NCBI GenBank assembly: GCA_944321015.1
Contig: CALUJS010000008.1
Location: 18,777-82,776 of the forward strand
Direction: 5' to 3'
DNA length: 64,000 bases
Source: an uncultured Phocaeicola sp.
GTDB taxonomy: Bacteria > Bacteroidota > Bacteroidia > Bacteroidales > Bacteroidaceae
The notes below the pieces were generated by a model. That model was not told the origin of the DNA. It saw only the letters and a program-made list of their open reading frames with translations, and searched no databases. Within the stretch, counting starts at the first letter, position 1. Every line of letters begins with the position of its first letter. This document shows positions 52,563-61,485 of this stretch, piece after piece. A program made the position numbers and the translations under genes.

Positions 52563-53489
52563 TCAGAACTTCGACCCGGCTCCTCCGCCTCCGAAGTCTC
52601 CTCCGCCGAAACTTCCTCCGCCTCCGAAGCCTCCTCCGCCACGGCCAAGGAAGGGGAATCCTCCGAAGATGATGGGGCCTCCGCCGCGTCCTCCGAATCC
52701 GTCGTGACGGTCGTCGCGATGTTCTTCCTCGCGCACCATCGTGTATCCGCAGTGGGAGCAGGTGTAGACCACTTCCTCGCGGCGGATGCCGTTCAGGCGG
52801 GCGATGAGGCGCGAGTCCGAGCGGTGCAGCGTGTGGTGCCGGCAGTGCGGACAGCGTGTGCGGCGTCGTTGCCGGCGATAGGCGAAGACGAGGAAGAGGA
52901 GCATGACGATGCCCACGAAGACGGCTACGGGCAGGATGCCGCTTCCCTGCGGACCCGGGCGCGAGCCTTCCGTGCCGTCGCGGTATCCGCTCAGGCGGGC
53001 GTCGATGGCCCGGATGCCGGCCAGCATGCCTTCGTCCCACTGTCTGTTGGCGAAGAAGTGGTTCATGTGTCGCGTCTGGATGCGCTTGCAGATGGCGTCG
53101 GGCAGGATGCCCTCCAGTCCGTATCCGGTGACGAACTGTATGCATCGTTCTTCCGTCACGAGCAGGATGACCAGTCCGTTGTCGGTCTCCTGCTTGCCCA
53201 CGCCGTTTTGCTTGCCCAGCCGCAGGGCGAACTCGAAGCAGTCGCCTCCTTCAATCTCGCCGACGGCCACGACCAGCGTCTCGATGCCCGTGCGCTGTTC
53301 CAGGGCGTAGAGGGTGCTGTCGATGGCGGCCACGACGGCGGGTGAGAGGATGTGGTCGGGGTTGGACACGTAGCGTGTGCGGTCTTGCAGGTGCACCATG
53401 GGTATTTCGCTTACCTTGTAGGGATGCGCCCGTGCGGGCAGCAGGCCGAACAGGATGCACATGACGAGGGCGGCGGTTATTCGTTTCAT
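52563..53489 (-). CDS. TPM (YgcG/Psb32) domain membrane protein
   Basis: 308 aa from the ATG at 53489 (MKRITAALVMCILFGLLPARA, signal peptide). The TPM domain covers residues about 30-170 (YVSNPDHILSPAVVAAIDST, GIETLVVAVGEIEGG, DNGLVILLVTEERCI). A transmembrane helix follows (ILPVAVFVGIVMLLFLVFAY), then two zinc-ribbon CxxC pairs (TRCPHCRHHTL and YTCSHCGYTM) and a Gly-rich tail (RGGGGFGGGGSFGGG). Together with lemA 56 bases downstream it forms the conserved LemA-TPM pair; function unknown. Confidence 0.9.
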   Translation of the reverse strand: MKRITAALVMCILFGLLPARAHPYKVSEIPMVHLQDRTRYVSNPDHILSPAVVAAIDSTLYALEQRTGIETLVVAVGEIEGGDCFEFALRLGKQNGVGKQETDNGLVILLVTEERCIQFVTGYGLEGILPDAICKRIQTRHMNHFFANRQWDEGMLAGIRAIDARLSGYRDGTEGSRPGPQGSGILPVAVFVGIVMLLFLVFAYRRQRRRTRCPHCRHHTLHRSDSRLIARLNGIRREEVVYTCSHCGYTMVREEEHRDDRHDGFGGRGGGPIIFGGFPFLGRGGGGFGGGGSFGGGDFGGGGAGSKF

Positions 53490-53505
53490 GAGTCGTGTGC
53501 CGGGT

Positions 53506-55437
53506 TCAGAGGTTTTCACATTCGTCCGTCCACAGTCTCGACGAGGCGTCGCTGGGCATGCGCCAGTCGCCTCGTGGCGAGAGCACCACGGAGCCCACCT
53601 TGGGCCCGTCGGGCAGGCAGGAGCGTTTGAACTGTTGGGCGAAGAAGCGGCGGCAGAAGGTTCTCAGCCACTTCTTGATGGTGTCGTCATCGTAGGCGCC
53701 GCGGAAGGCTGTCCGGGCCAGACGGAATATCTTGGCCGGGCGCGAGCCGAAACGGACGAAGTGGTAGAGGAAGAAGTCGTGCAGCTCGTAGGGGCCCACC
53801 AGGTCCTCGGTCTTTTGGCGGATGTTGCCTTGCTCGTCGGCCGGAATCAGTTCGGGACTGATGGGCGTCGCGACGATGTCGAGCAGGGTGTCGCGCGAGG
53901 CGTCGTCGACGCCGTGTCCGGCCACCCATGTGACCAGATGCTTGACCAGAGTCTTGGGAATGCCGGCGTTGACGGCATACATCGACATGTGGTCGCCGTT
54001 GTAGGTGGCCCATCCGAGGGCCAGCTCCGAGAGGTCGCCCGTGCCGATGACCAGCCCGTTCGTCTGATTGGCCACATCCATGAGAATCTGGGTGCGCTCG
54101 CGGGCCTGGCTGTTCTCGTAGGTCACGTCGTGACAGGCGGGGTCGTGGCCGATGTCCCGGAAGTGCTGGATGCACGCCTCCCTGATGCTGATTTCGCGGA
54201 TGGTCACGCCCAGGGACTGCATCAGTTGCAGGGCGTTGTTGTAGGTGCGGTCGGTGGTGCCGAATCCGGGCATGGTGATGCCCACGATTCCTTTTCTGTC
54301 GAGCCCCAGCTTGTCGAACGTGCGTGTGGTCACGAGCAGGGCCAGGGTGGAGTCGAGTCCGCCGGATATGCCGATGACCGCCGTCCGGCAATGCGTGTGC
54401 AGCAGGCGTTTGGCCAGTCCGGATACCTGTATGGCAAAGATTTCCTCGCATCGTTCGTCCAGCTCCTTCCCGCTCGGGACGAAAGGATGCGGCTCGACGG
54501 GGCGTGTCAGTTCCGCAGGTTCCGGCGCACAGGTGGGGACGGCGATATGTCGGTAGGGCGTCTCCGGCGTGTGCCATGCGGCTCTGCATGCGGCGAAGGT
54601 CGTGTTGACGCGGCGTTCCGTGCGCAGGCGTTCCACGTCGATTTCGCTGACGACGAGCTGGGCGTCCGTGGAGAAGCGGCGGGAGGCGGCGAGCAGCGTG
54701 CCGTTTTCGTATATCAGGCCATTGCCGCAAAAGACTACGTCGGTGGTCGATTCGCCGAATCCGCACGACGCGAAGACGTATCCCGCCAGGCAGCGTGCCG
54801 ACTGCTGGCTGATGAGCGAGCGGACGTAGGCGTGTTTTCCCGTGCCTTCATTGTCGGCCGACATGTTGAAGATGATGTCTGCGCCTTCCATTGCCAGCCG
54901 CGAGCTTGGCGGGATTGGAGCCCACATGTCTTCGCATATTTCGATTCCGAAGCGGCACGCGGGTGTGTCGAACACGAGACGGGGACTTACCGGTATATCT
55001 GTTTGTCCGCAGAGCGTCACCGTGGTGTCATAGCGGAGTCCGGATGCGAACCATCGCATTTCGTAGAATTCCTTGTAGTTTGGCAGGAAGGTCTTTGGCA
55101 CGATGCCCAGGATGATTCCGCCCTGAATCACGACGGCACAGTTGAGCAAGGCCGCCTCCACCTCGAGGGGTATACCTATTATATATATGGTCTGTTTGTT
55201 TCGGCTGGCCTCCGTCAGCCGGCTCAGTGAAGTCTTGCTCTCTTCCAGCAAAAGCTGTTGTGCGAACAAGTCGGCGCAGGTGTAGGAGGTGACGGACAGT
55301 TCCGGGAAAACGACTATTCCCACCTCTTTGCGTTCGGCTTCTTCCATCAGCGAGATGATCTGTTCCGTGTTATATCGGCAGTCGGCCACCCTGACGTTGG
55401 GTATGGCTGCGGCAACTTTTACAAATCCGTAATCCAT
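53506..55437 (-). CDS. nadE: Glutamine-dependent NAD+ synthetase
   Basis: 643 aa from the ATG at 55437 (MDYGFVKVAAAIPNVRV); ATG 55443 is an alternative. The N-terminal nitrilase-like glutaminase has the triad Glu in IVVFPELSVTSYTC, Lys in LGIVPKTFLPNYKEF and Cys in RFGIEICEDMWAP. The C-terminal synthetase has the ATP pyrophosphatase P-loop VIGISGGLDSTLALLVTT and GTGDLSELALGWATYNGDH. It amidates nicotinic acid adenine dinucleotide using glutamine. First gene of an operon with TPM and lemA. Confidence 0.96.
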   Translation of the reverse strand: MDYGFVKVAAAIPNVRVADCRYNTEQIISLMEEAERKEVGIVVFPELSVTSYTCADLFAQQLLLEESKTSLSRLTEASRNKQTIYIIGIPLEVEAALLNCAVVIQGGIILGIVPKTFLPNYKEFYEMRWFASGLRYDTTVTLCGQTDIPVSPRLVFDTPACRFGIEICEDMWAPIPPSSRLAMEGADIIFNMSADNEGTGKHAYVRSLISQQSARCLAGYVFASCGFGESTTDVVFCGNGLIYENGTLLAASRRFSTDAQLVVSEIDVERLRTERRVNTTFAACRAAWHTPETPYRHIAVPTCAPEPAELTRPVEPHPFVPSGKELDERCEEIFAIQVSGLAKRLLHTHCRTAVIGISGGLDSTLALLVTTRTFDKLGLDRKGIVGITMPGFGTTDRTYNNALQLMQSLGVTIREISIREACIQHFRDIGHDPACHDVTYENSQARERTQILMDVANQTNGLVIGTGDLSELALGWATYNGDHMSMYAVNAGIPKTLVKHLVTWVAGHGVDDASRDTLLDIVATPISPELIPADEQGNIRQKTEDLVGPYELHDFFLYHFVRFGSRPAKIFRLARTAFRGAYDDDTIKKWLRTFCRRFFAQQFKRSCLPDGPKVGSVVLSPRGDWRMPSDASSRLWTDECENL

Positions 55438-55462
55438 AAGCATGTTTCGTTGTTTGATGGGG

Positions 55463-55470
55463 CAAAGATA
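55463..55470 (-). promoter_or_regulatory. Putative -7 box of nadE
   Basis: Complement TATCTTTG, 25 bases before the start at 55437. No -33 box recognised. Confidence 0.55.
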
Positions 55471-55669
55471 GGGCTTTTTTTCGTCCCGCCATATTACCGC
55501 TCCCGTCCTGTTTGTCCTCCCGGTCGATTTTTGAGGTCTGTCGGTCCCCACCTCCCGGGCAGATGGCGGGGCGGAGGGCGGTGGAATGACCGATTGGGGT
55601 TAAAGTTGGGGTAAGTTTTGCGGTTTTCGTATTAATTCATTAGATTTGAGCAATTAAAGGTTATACGTT

Positions 55670-56599
55670 ATGCGACTTACTGTTAAGCATGTTATCGTTG
55701 GCATTCTATTGTTTATGACCTCATGTTCCCTCCATGGGACGGGATTGGAGGGCGATGTCATTTATCTGGAAGGAGAAGCGTGGGAATTGTTGGCTCAGCC
55801 TGTCTATGCGCTCGACTCCGTGCGCTATGAGCTGTTCATGAAAAGCCTTCCCGAGGGGCGCAGCACCGATACGGCCAATTGGGGTGGCTTTACGTGTGTC
55901 TGGGAAGTGAAGCACGATTCGTTATACCTGCGCAAAGTGCGTGTTCGTCTTTACGGTGTGGAGACGCGGAAAACCACAGTGCAGGATTTGGGCAAGCCGT
56001 GGCTGGAAAAAGTCTTTGCGCCTTATGTCACCCCCGGCGGTATTCATGCGCGCTGGTGCAGCGGGAAGTTGCGGGCCGGAAAGGGCGAACTGGTGAGATA
56101 CGTGCATACGGCTTTTGACCGCAACAATGAATGGGAAACGGTCATGGAGCTGAAAGAAGGGATGGTGTCGGACACACGGCTTTACCACAACCGCAAACTG
56201 TCCGGAATGCGCCTGCAGGATGCCCGGGATGAGCTAATCAGACGCTTCCCTTGGGACAGATTTCCGGAATATCGGGGGAAGACGCTCGGGTTTTGGATAA
56301 GTGATGTCCGGATGAGCGATGACGGACGCATGGAGGATGTCGACATACGCTGGATGAAAGTCCGTCCGGACCGGACAACCGTCGAGAGTCAGTCCCATCC
56401 TGCCATCGTGGCTTTCAAGCAGGCATTGCAATCCATCTATCCGTGGGAGATGCTGTATATCCACAACCGATACCGTTTTGAGTTCAACAGCTTTGGAATA
56501 TCAATCAAAGAGAAACCTTCCGTAACCCAAGCGCGTGACGGAATGCGACCCGGGGCTGGTCGCGGGGATGGAAAAGAAGATGACGGGAACAATGGTTAA
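55670..56599 (+). CDS. Hypothetical lipoprotein
   Basis: 309 aa with a lipoprotein signal (VIVGILLFMTSCSLHGTG, Cys in TSCS). The mature part is mixed alpha/beta, with no domain I recognise. The C-terminal 60 residues contain YPWEMLYIHNRYRFEFNSFG, a segment often seen at the end of TonB/energy-transducer-like or DUF domains with a KFQ-type final strand, but this is weak. It has its own upstream AT-rich region and is separated from the PerR gene by about 100 bases that contain that gene's promoter. Confidence 0.6.
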   Translation: MRLTVKHVIVGILLFMTSCSLHGTGLEGDVIYLEGEAWELLAQPVYALDSVRYELFMKSLPEGRSTDTANWGGFTCVWEVKHDSLYLRKVRVRLYGVETRKTTVQDLGKPWLEKVFAPYVTPGGIHARWCSGKLRAGKGELVRYVHTAFDRNNEWETVMELKEGMVSDTRLYHNRKLSGMRLQDARDELIRRFPWDRFPEYRGKTLGFWISDVRMSDDGRMEDVDIRWMKVRPDRTTVESQSHPAIVAFKQALQSIYPWEMLYIHNRYRFEFNSFGISIKEKPSVTQARDGMRPGAGRGDGKEDDGNNG

Positions 56600-56624
56600 A
56601 AAGCGCAAAAAGGATGGGAAAAAC

Positions 56625-56655
56625 TTGCAGGGGCGGGGAAATGATTCTATATTTG
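56625..56655 (+). promoter_or_regulatory. Promoter of the perR-rubrerythrin operon
   Basis: TTG at 56625-56627, a 20-base spacer and TATATTTG at 56648-56655. The regulator ATG is at 56697. Confidence 0.8.
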
Positions 56656-56670
56656 CACTGAAAACGAAAA

Positions 56671-56683
56671 TGTAATAATTACA
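56671..56683 (+). promoter_or_regulatory. PerR/Fur-type operator
   Basis: A perfect 13-base palindrome, TGTAATAATTACA, resembles the PerR box (TTATAAT-A-ATTATAA). It starts 16 bases after the -7 box and ends 13 bases before the start codon, so it covers the start of transcription and suggests autorepression. Confidence 0.75.
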
Positions 56684-56696
56684 AGGTTGAACAAAG

Positions 56697-57116
56697 ATGA
56701 ACTCCACCACCGCCTATGAAAATCTGATAATGCACGAGGTGAAGCCTTCGGTACAGCGGATGGCCATCATGGATTACATGACGATGCACTTTACACATCC
56801 GAACGTAGATGAAATCTACAATGCTTTAAGTCCGAAGTTCCCGACGCTATCACGTACAACGGTCTACAATACATTGAAATTGTTTGTGGAACATGGGTTG
56901 GTGCGGATGTTGACCATCGATGAGCGTAGTGTGTGTTTTGATGGGAATACGAGTCTTCATGCGCATTTTCTGTGTAAGAAGTGCGGCAGGATATATGACT
57001 TGCCACTGCAGAACCACGAGGATGAATTGATGGGGCTGGTGGTGGACGGGAATGAAATCACGGAAGTACATCAGTATTTCAAAGGTCTTTGTAAGAATTG
57101 CAAATCGATTATGTGA
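56697..57116 (+). CDS. perR: Fur-family regulator, probably PerR
   Basis: 139 aa. The winged-helix DNA-binding domain has [20 protein letters not shown] and [20 protein letters not shown]. Two structural CxxC pairs, [12 protein letters not shown] and LCKNCKSIM, bind zinc, and histidines such as HAHF and EVHQ are positioned for regulatory metal. It lies 41 bases upstream of rubrerythrin and has a matching palindrome in its promoter, both of which support PerR over Fur or Zur. Metal preference cannot be read directly. Confidence 0.88.
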   Translation: MNSTTAYENLIMHEVKPSVQRMAIMDYMTMHFTHPNVDEIYNALSPKFPTLSRTTVYNTLKLFVEHGLVRMLTIDERSVCFDGNTSLHAHFLCKKCGRIYDLPLQNHEDELMGLVVDGNEITEVHQYFKGLCKNCKSIM

Positions 57117-57157
57117 CTTTAAAATATATATTGACTAACTTATTAAAAATTACGATT

Positions 57158-57703
57158 ATGAAAAAGTTTATCTGTACCGTATGTGGTTACATCTATGAAG
57201 GTGAAGCAGCTCCTGCTCAGTGTCCGTTGTGCAAAGCTCCGGCTTCCAAGTTCAAAGAAATGACTGAAACTGCTTTGGAATTTGTGGCAGAACACACCGT
57301 AGGCGTGGCAAAAGGCTGTGACGAAGAAATGATTAAGGACCTGAACAACCACTTCATGGGCGAGTGCACCGAGGTTGGTATGTATCTGGCAATGAGCCGT
57401 CAGGCTGATCGTGAAGGTTATCCCGAAATAGCAGAGGCTTTCAAGCGTTATGCATGGGAAGAGGCTGAACACGCTTCCAAGTTTGCAGAGCTGTTGGGCG
57501 ACTGTGTATGGGATACCAAAACAAACTTGGAAAAACGCATGAACGCTGAGAGTGGCGCTTGCGCTGACAAGGCCCGCATTGCCAAGCGTGCCAAGGAACT
57601 GAACTTGGATGCCATCCATGACACAGTGCACGAAATGGCTCGTGACGAAGCTCGTCACGGTAAAGGCTTTGAAGGTCTGTATAACAGATATTTCAAGAAG
57701 TAA
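57158..57703 (+). CDS. rbr: Rubrerythrin (N-terminal rubredoxin, reverse type)
   Basis: 181 aa from the ATG at 57158; the 20-residue upstream extension overlaps the perR stop and was rejected. The rubredoxin domain comes first ([20 protein letters not shown] then CKAP), followed by the ferritin-like diiron domain with [23 protein letters not shown] and [14 protein letters not shown] supplying the Glu/His ligands. This reverse order occurs in several anaerobes. It reduces hydrogen peroxide with electrons from NADH through the rubredoxin centre. Co-transcribed with PerR, it is likely de-repressed by peroxide. Confidence 0.93.
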   Translation: MKKFICTVCGYIYEGEAAPAQCPLCKAPASKFKEMTETALEFVAEHTVGVAKGCDEEMIKDLNNHFMGECTEVGMYLAMSRQADREGYPEIAEAFKRYAWEEAEHASKFAELLGDCVWDTKTNLEKRMNAESGACADKARIAKRAKELNLDAIHDTVHEMARDEARHGKGFEGLYNRYFKK

Positions 57704-57722
57704 TACTGTGTATATAAAAGAT

Positions 57723-57752
57723 TTGCGCCGGTCGAGATAAAGGCCGGCGCAA
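57723..57752 (+). terminator. Hairpin after rubrerythrin
   Basis: TTGCGCCGG pairs with CCGGCGCAA, 19 bases after the stop. An A-run follows on the plus strand, so termination may rely on the second hairpin at 57759-57794. Confidence 0.65.
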
Positions 57753-57758
57753 AAAAGA

Positions 57759-57794
57759 ACATCCCAATGGAGAAACATGATTCCATTGGGATGT
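57759..57794. terminator. Bidirectional terminator between rubrerythrin and the S4 gene
   Basis: Perfect 13-bp stem, ACATCCCAATGGA with TCCATTGGGATGT, followed by CTTTTATG on the plus side and TCTTTTTTG on the minus side. Confidence 0.85.
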
Positions 57795-57839
57795 CTTTTA
57801 TGTGTGCCATGATTTTCTGAATCATCCGTAGGATGGAGA

Positions 57840-58262
57840 TTATTCGTCTTCTCTATTGTCAAAGTCGAAATCCCATTCGTCCGTATCTTCCGGCTCGGTG
57901 AATTTTTCCAGGCTTCTCCGGTCTTTTTTGGTCGGTCTGCCCGTGCCGCGTGCGCGGTCGACAAATCCGCTTATACGGTTCATTTCAAGCAGTTCATACT
58001 GGTCCGGAGTGGTGACATTCTCCATGACTTCCGGAAGCAGTTTGGCTCCCACGCGCTTTTCGATTGTTTGGAGTACTTTGAATGAATAGGTCACAGGGGG
58101 CTTGCGCACTTGTATGACTTCGCCTTCCTTGACCATCCGCGACGGTTTTACTTGGGCGCCGTTGATGCTGATGCGTCCTTTCTTGCACGCTTCGGCTGCA
58201 ATGGTACGTGTCTTGAATATACGTGCAGCCCATAACCATTTGTCTATTCTGGCTTCACTCAT
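57840..58262 (-). CDS. S4-domain RNA-binding protein (HslR-like)
   Basis: 140 aa. The S4 domain is at the N-terminus: [25 protein letters not shown] is the defining pattern, followed by the [19 protein letters not shown] loop. The C-terminal half is charged and ends in an acidic stretch ([10 protein letters not shown]). HslR/RqcP-type proteins bind the ribosome or stalled 50S-peptidyl-tRNA; here the gene overlaps pth by 4 bases, a peptidyl-tRNA hydrolase, so a link with recycling of stalled peptidyl-tRNA is suggestive. Confidence 0.88.
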   Translation of the reverse strand: MSEARIDKWLWAARIFKTRTIAAEACKKGRISINGAQVKPSRMVKEGEVIQVRKPPVTYSFKVLQTIEKRVGAKLLPEVMENVTTPDQYELLEMNRISGFVDRARGTGRPTKKDRRSLEKFTEPEDTDEWDFDFDNREDE

Positions 58263-58822
58263 TTTTTGTTGTATTGGTTCATGGTGATTGCAATGCCGGC
58301 TAAACAGAAGCTTTTGATGATTTCACATGCTTGGTCGATTCGTTCGGGTAATAGTTTTTGTTCCTCTTCATCGAATTTTCCCAGTACGAAATCGATTTGC
58401 ATACCTTTGGGGAAATTGTTACCCAAGCCGAATCGGAGGCGTGCATAACTTTCCGTACCCAATGTGGCTGCGATGTGTTTCAGTCCGTTGTGTCCGGCTG
58501 CACTGCCTTGGGGCTTCAGGCGTAATGTTCCGAAAGGCAAGGCTAGATCATCCACCACAATGAGCAGGTTTTCCAGCGGAATCTTTTCTTGCTGCATCCA
58601 ATAGCGGACGGCATTGCCACTCAGATTCATATAAGTCGATGGTTTTAACAGAATCAACTGGCGACCCTTTAAGGATAGCGTGGTTGTTGCTCCATAGCGT
58701 CCGTCCTTAAAAACAATATTGGATGCCTTGGCTAAGGCATCCAATATGTTAAATCCTATATTGTGGCGGGTATTCCGATATTCATCTCCAATGTTACCCA
58801 GCCCTACAATCAAATATTTCAT
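58259..58822 (-). CDS. pth: Peptidyl-tRNA hydrolase
   Basis: 187 aa. Catalytic N10 and H20 fall in [19 protein letters not shown]; the DD of [13 protein letters not shown] supplies the third active-site residue, and [13 protein letters not shown] the tRNA-binding part. It hydrolyses peptidyl-tRNA that drops off the ribosome. It starts 30 bases after rplY and its stop overlaps the S4-domain gene, so the three form a translation-related operon. Confidence 0.96.
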   Translation of the reverse strand: MKYLIVGLGNIGDEYRNTRHNIGFNILDALAKASNIVFKDGRYGATTTLSLKGRQLILLKPSTYMNLSGNAVRYWMQQEKIPLENLLIVVDDLALPFGTLRLKPQGSAAGHNGLKHIAATLGTESYARLRFGLGNNFPKGMQIDFVLGKFDEEEQKLLPERIDQACEIIKSFCLAGIAITMNQYNKK

Positions 58823-58852
58823 TGATTAAGGATTTGATTGGTGAATGGGTGA

Positions 58853-59446
58853 TTAGTTGTTCTTTGCAGCAGCACCCATGGCAGCACGAGTCAGTTTGAC
58901 TGCGCATACAACGGTTTCTTTTGCGTTCAAGAGTTCCAATCCCTCAAATGAGAGTTCGCCTACCTTAATGGTCTTGCCAAGACCTAAGTTGCTGACGTTT
59001 ACAACAAGTCTTTCGGGAATCTTGTCATAGGTAGCTCTTACTTTCAGCTTGCGTATTTGCAGTTGCAATTTACCACCGGCGCGTACACCTTCGGCCAAAC
59101 CTTCGAGTTGTACCGGAACCTCCATGACGATGGGTTGATCTTCGCTGATTTGATAGAAATCAACATGCAACACATTGTCTTTTACCGGGTGAAATTGGAT
59201 TTCTTTCATAATGGCTTTGCAAGTTTGTCCATCGATGTCCAAGTTTACGGTATAGATGTGAGGAGTGTAAATCAACTTGCGCAGGCCTTCGTTGGTTACA
59301 GTGAAAGAAGTCGCAACGATGTTGCCGTTTTCGTCTTTCTTTGAACCATAGAGGTTGCAGGGAACACTACCGGCTTTGCGGAGTTCGCGTGTCATTTTTT
59401 TGCCAGTTTGAGGTCTGGCGGTACCTTTGATGTCAATCGTCTTCAT
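58853..59446 (-). CDS. rplY: 50S ribosomal protein L25 / Ctc
   Basis: 197 aa. The long (Ctc-type) form: the L25 5S rRNA-binding domain covers residues 1-95 (GTARPQTGKKMTRELRKAGS, PCNLYG, KAIMKEIQFHPVKDNVLHVD), and a TL5-type C-terminal beta domain follows (VPVQLEGLAEGVRAGGKL). It binds 5S rRNA in the 50S subunit and in some bacteria responds to stress. Promoter elements are at 59524-59554. Confidence 0.96.
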   Translation of the reverse strand: MKTIDIKGTARPQTGKKMTRELRKAGSVPCNLYGSKKDENGNIVATSFTVTNEGLRKLIYTPHIYTVNLDIDGQTCKAIMKEIQFHPVKDNVLHVDFYQISEDQPIVMEVPVQLEGLAEGVRAGGKLQLQIRKLKVRATYDKIPERLVVNVSNLGLGKTIKVGELSFEGLELLNAKETVVCAVKLTRAAMGAAAKNN

Positions 59447-59523
59447 GTCGATAAATAATTGTGTTACTCTAAATTAAGTTGTTTCTGCTTAATTCACCAT
59501 CACACATGAGGTAAAAAGCGGCG

Positions 59524-59554
59524 CAAAATTACACTTTTATCTCTTAATATCCAA
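59524..59554 (-). promoter_or_regulatory. Promoter of the rplY-pth-S4 operon
   Basis: On the minus strand TTG (59554-59552), a 20-base spacer and TAATTTTG (59531-59524). The start codon at 59446 gives a leader of about 70 bases. Confidence 0.75.
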
Positions 59555-59565
59555 ACACTACGCGC

Positions 59566-59916
59566 TTAAAAATCAATATCTATTTTGATTTCCTCCGACA
59601 TGGGGGTATCTGTTGCTGGTTTGTTGTCGGCGGCACCTTCTTCCCGGACAATGAAATTGATAGCTTCATTCATGCCTTGCAGGAACTTTTCAAAATCTTC
59701 CTTATAAAGGAATATCTTATGTTTTTCAAAGCTTACCTGCGGTTCTTCCCCTTCACCCGACACTATTTTTTTGCTTTCAGTGATGGCAAGAAACATTTCA
59801 TTCTTTCGGTTCTTTTTCACATCTAAATAATAGATACGTTTCCCCGCTTTGATTGCCTTTGAGAATACAATCTCTTTGTCTGTATCAACAGCACTTTTCT
59901 TTTTTAACTCTTCCAT
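59566..59916 (-). CDS. DUF3276 (PUR-alpha-like) nucleic-acid-binding protein
   Basis: 116 aa. The PUR-alpha/DUF3276 signature is KEIVFSKAIKAGKRIYYLDVKKN followed by MFLAITESKKIV and FEKHKIFLYKEDFEKFLQGM. Bacteroidota members bind single-stranded nucleic acid in vitro; the cellular role is unknown. The start at 59916 has an AT-rich leader with a weak -7-like CATCTTTG. Its own stop is just upstream of the rplY promoter, so it is monocistronic. Confidence 0.88.
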   Translation of the reverse strand: MEELKKKSAVDTDKEIVFSKAIKAGKRIYYLDVKKNRKNEMFLAITESKKIVSGEGEEPQVSFEKHKIFLYKEDFEKFLQGMNEAINFIVREEGAADNKPATDTPMSEEIKIDIDF

Positions 59917-60104
59917 ATCTTAATGATGTAATAAATGTTGTCCAAAGATGCATAATTTATTTTGAATAGGCAAATCTTTGTCTGAAAAAATGTCAAGCGA
60001 GGGAGAGTCGGTCTATTCTTGGTAAGGAATCTTTTTCGCCAAATTGCATGGAAGGCTGAAAGAAAAAGTGAGTAGGATGTTGCGTGTATATAGAGTATTT
60101 TATC

Positions 60105-60112
60105 TAAATTTG
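60105..60112 (+). promoter_or_regulatory. Putative -7 box of the nusB operon
   Basis: TAAATTTG fits TAnnTTTG, 32 bases before the start; a TTG 22 bases upstream is slightly too far for a standard -33 box. Confidence 0.5.
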
Positions 60113-60143
60113 CACATCGTTACATCTTAAGAAGAAATTAGTT

Positions 60144-61070
60144 ATGATTAACAGAGCTCTTATTCGTTTAAAAGTAATACAAATAGTCTATGCCTACTAT
60201 CAGAATGGCAGTAAGAATTTGGATACCGCTGAAAAGGAATTGTTCTTCAGTCTCAATAAAGCCTATGATTTATACAATTATTTGTTGCTGCTGATTGTAG
60301 AGGTGACCAAATATGCCGAGAAACGTATTTGGGCCGGTAAGAATAAATTACGTCCTACACCGGAGGAATTGAATCCCAATATGAAGTTTGTCGAAAATCG
60401 TTTTGCTGCGCAGTTGGAATGTAACGAGCAGTTACGGGCCTTCATGGAGAATCAGAAACGCAGTTGGAGTAACGATGAGGAGTTTGTCAAGGCCCTTTAT
60501 GAACGCATTTTGGCCAGTGACTGCTATCAGGAATATATGGCTGACAAGTATCGTTCGTATGAAGCTGACCGCGAGTTGTGGCGGAAACTTTATAAAACTT
60601 TGATATTCGATAATGTGGAATTGGATGCCCTGCTTGAGGAGCAAAGCCTCTATTGGAATGCCGACAAGGAGATTGTTGATACCTTCGTATTGAAGACCAT
60701 TAAGCGCTTCGACGTGAAGTTGGGTGCCAAACAGCCGCTTTTGCCGGAATACAAGGACGAGGAAGATCAGGAATTTGCCCGCAGGTTGTTCCGTCGTACC
60801 ATATTGAATGCCGACTACTATCGGCACCTGATGATGGAGAACACAAAAAACTGGAGCCTCGAACGGGTAGCCTTCATGGATTTGGTCATCATGCAGGTGG
60901 CTATTGCCGAAATATTGAGTTTCCCGAATATTCCGATAAGTGTTTCGTTAAACGAATATGTGGAATTGGCCAAACTGTACAGCACACCGAAAAGCCCGTC
61001 GTTCATCAACGGTATGCTGGATGCAATAGTTAATCAATTAAAAAAGGAGAACAAGCTGATAAAGAATTGA
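60144..61070 (+). CDS. nusB: Transcription antitermination factor NusB (long Bacteroidota form)
   Basis: 308 aa, about twice the length of E. coli NusB, as is usual in Bacteroidota. The C-terminal half holds the NusB core, with MTKNWSLERVAFMDLVIMQVA-like and LNEYVELAKLYSTPKSPSFING sequences. The N-terminal 150 residues (KVIQIVYAYYQNGSKNLDTA) are a helical repeat of the same fold. It binds boxA RNA with S10 to promote rRNA antitermination. Next come yajC, ybbR and coaE on the same strand. Confidence 0.94.
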   Translation: MINRALIRLKVIQIVYAYYQNGSKNLDTAEKELFFSLNKAYDLYNYLLLLIVEVTKYAEKRIWAGKNKLRPTPEELNPNMKFVENRFAAQLECNEQLRAFMENQKRSWSNDEEFVKALYERILASDCYQEYMADKYRSYEADRELWRKLYKTLIFDNVELDALLEEQSLYWNADKEIVDTFVLKTIKRFDVKLGAKQPLLPEYKDEEDQEFARRLFRRTILNADYYRHLMMENTKNWSLERVAFMDLVIMQVAIAEILSFPNIPISVSLNEYVELAKLYSTPKSPSFINGMLDAIVNQLKKENKLIKN

Positions 61071-61136
61071 TACCTTTGTCAGGCATTCATTACGAATCAT
61101 TGCTAAATTTTAAACCTATATTAAAGAAAGACGATT

Positions 61137-61448
61137 ATGAATTTAATGACAGTGTTATTACAAGGTGGCGGAAGCAGCTTGTCGTTCATCATCATGATGG
61201 TGGCAATCTTTGCGATTATGTATTTCTTCATGATTCGCCCTCAAAACAAGAAACAGAAGGAAATCATGAACTTCCGTAAGAACTTGGAAGTTGGCCAGTC
61301 AGTTGTAACCGCCGGAGGTATTTACGGTAAAATCAGAGAGTTGGAGGACAATGTAGTCGTGTTGGAAATTGCTGCCGGAGTGAAGATTCGCATCGATCGC
61401 AATTCCATTTTTGCCGATATGGCCTCAACTCAGAATGCTGCCAAGTAA
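61137..61448 (+). CDS. yajC: Preprotein translocase subunit YajC
   Basis: 103 aa. A single transmembrane helix (LSFIIMMVAIFAIMYFFMI) with the family signature RPQNKKQKEIMNFRKNLEVG, followed by a beta-rich domain. YajC associates with SecDF-SecYEG and with AcrB-type pumps. It starts 66 bases after nusB. Confidence 0.94.
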   Translation: MNLMTVLLQGGGSSLSFIIMMVAIFAIMYFFMIRPQNKKQKEIMNFRKNLEVGQSVVTAGGIYGKIRELEDNVVVLEIAAGVKIRIDRNSIFADMASTQNAAK

Positions 61449-61485
61449 ACGCGCATAGTTTACATTTACTTTCAATCAAACATCG

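Noticed and set aside
57117..57157. A second PerR operator directly in front of rubrerythrin
   Set aside because: The 41-base gap is AT-rich but has no TGTAAT-type palindrome, so control is more likely from the upstream promoter.
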